The notes beneath the pieces are model-generated. The model worked only from the letters and a program-made list of their open reading frames with translations. It had not been told where the DNA came from and ran no database searches. A stretch of 6,429 bases of DNA, from NCBI GenBank assembly GCA_028679405.1, contig JAJRBP010000097.1:1-6429 (forward strand), written 5' to 3'. This DNA is from Methanoregulaceae archaeon. Its GTDB lineage: Archaea; Halobacteriota; Methanomicrobia; Methanomicrobiales; Methanospirillaceae. This document shows, piece after piece, positions 5,895-6,429 of this stretch (position 1 is its first letter; each line of letters begins with the position of its first letter). A program made the position numbers and the translations under genes.

Positions 5895-6362
5895 ATGAAG
5901 GTTATGGTAGGGGGCACATTCGACCCCTTCCACGCCGGGCACCGGCGTCTTATCTCCCGATCGTTCGAACTGGCCGGGAGCCGGGGCCATGTCGTCATCG
6001 GGCTGACCACCGACCGGTTCGCCCTGGGGAAGAGCCACCCGGTGAGATCATTTCACGAGAGGGAGAAAAGGCTCACCGGGTTCATAGAAGAGAGCGGATT
6101 TTCAGCCGCCTGGTCAATCGAACCCCTCGACGACCGGTTCGGCTCGTCCATCGAGGACGATTTCGACGCACTCGTGGTCAGCGAGGAGACGCTTCCTACC
6201 GCAATGGAGATCAACCGGCTCCGGCGTTCGAAGGGGAAGCCGAAGGTCGATATCCACCAGATATCATGCGTACTTGCCGAGGACGGTCACTGGATCTCAA
6301 GTACCCGCATTTACCGCGGCGAGATCGACGAGCACGGCCACATGATGCACCCCGCAGGGTGA
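5895..6362 (+). CDS. coaD: Archaeal phosphopantetheine adenylyltransferase (PPAT)
   Basis: This cytoplasmic enzyme transfers AMP from ATP to 4'-phosphopantetheine, forming dephospho-coenzyme A, the penultimate step of CoA synthesis. At 155 aa it has the size of the archaeal/eukaryotic-type PPAT family, which is only distantly related to bacterial CoaD, so the symbol is used by function. The N-terminus carries the nucleotidyltransferase signature GTFDPFHAGH (7-16), with histidines 13 and 16 expected to contact ATP phosphates. VVIGLTTDRF (33-42) forms the next strand and loop, VVSEET (94-99) is the family's central motif, and WISSTRI (133-139) is the C-terminal ATP-binding motif. The start is set by the TATA box and by the immediate onset of homology (MKVMVGGTFD). 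The gene is divergent from the gamma-carbonic anhydrase-like gene with 30 bases between the start codons. Confidence 0.93.
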   Translation: MKVMVGGTFDPFHAGHRRLISRSFELAGSRGHVVIGLTTDRFALGKSHPVRSFHEREKRLTGFIEESGFSAAWSIEPLDDRFGSSIEDDFDALVVSEETLPTAMEINRLRRSKGKPKVDIHQISCVLAEDGHWISSTRIYRGEIDEHGHMMHPAG

Positions 6363-6387
6363 TTCCGCGCTGAAAAATCCCGGCACC

Positions 6388-6396
6388 GTTTAAGGG
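6388..6396 (+). promoter_or_regulatory. Possible TATA box for a gene entering at the right edge
   Basis: CGTTTAAGG-type sequence with core TTTAA lies about 33 bases before an ATG at 6425. Transcription would begin near 6417-6420 with a leader of a few bases. Only five bases of the possible reading frame (6425-6429) are inside the window, so neither the gene nor the promoter can be confirmed. Confidence 0.25.
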
Positions 6397-6413
6397 CATA
6401 GTGGATACGTGCA

Positions 6414-6421
6414 TTTTTTTT
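6414..6421 (+). terminator. T8 tract downstream of the PPAT gene
   Basis: Eight consecutive Ts begin 52 bases after the PPAT stop codon. Intrinsic termination in archaea commonly needs only such a T-tract on the non-template strand, so this is a reasonable end for the PPAT transcript. It also sits just before the ATG at 6425 and may instead be part of the next gene's initiation region. Confidence 0.4.
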
Positions 6422-6429
6422 AACATGAG

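Noticed and set aside
5865..6038. N-terminal extension of the carbonic anhydrase-like protein
   Set aside because: The extra 58 residues are antisense to the PPAT gene and its promoter and match nothing; family homology begins at the ATG at 5864.
6211..6426. A 71-codon minus-strand open frame at the right edge
   Set aside because: It is antisense to the end of the PPAT gene and has no family resemblance.

Overview
The window is archaeal and looks like chromosomal DNA of a hydrogenotrophic methanogen, most likely of the order Methanomicrobiales. The evidence is an archaeal-type tRNA (guanine-26) dimethyltransferase, a UbiA-family enzyme of ether-lipid synthesis, an HdrA-type flavin/iron-sulfur protein, a DUF116 protein, an archaeal-type phosphopantetheine adenylyltransferase, a tRNA gene without encoded CCA, and TATA boxes about 25 bases before start codons. 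Base composition is moderately GC-rich and looks even throughout. I see no mobile element, CRISPR array, prophage or obvious transferred island. The species assignment is inference.

Layout. Positions 1-63 are a short AT-rich spacer. trm1 runs leftward (start probably 1182, possibly 1218). An intron-less tRNA-Arg(CCU) at 1243-1317 is read in the opposite direction. A leaderless-looking UbiA prenyltransferase gene (1378-2220, +) follows and converges on the end of a leftward four-gene cluster. In transcription order that cluster is: gamma-class carbonic anhydrase-like protein (5864-5373), short HdrA-like protein (5380-4109), MtnA-type sugar-phosphate isomerase (4101-3067) and DUF116 membrane/cysteine protein (3035-2304). 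Divergent from it, 30 bases away, is a rightward phosphopantetheine adenylyltransferase gene (5895-6362). The last 67 bases hold a T-tract and what may be the first bases of another rightward gene.

How the genes fit together. Most are housekeeping genes: tRNA modification beside a tRNA that carries the modified base, archaeol lipid synthesis, and coenzyme A synthesis. The least explained part is the leftward cluster. The first two genes overlap by 8 bases and the next gap is 7 bases, so co-expression is likely. The HdrA-like protein keeps the FAD domain, the inserted 2x[4Fe-4S] ferredoxin domain and the extra cysteine cluster of HdrA. It lacks the N-terminal domain and the C-terminal ferredoxin domain of full-length HdrA. 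It is joined by a membrane-anchored seven-cysteine DUF116 protein and an isomerase of the methylthioadenosine/5'-deoxyadenosine salvage type. I treat this as a candidate uncharacterised redox module; its function cannot be read from the sequence.
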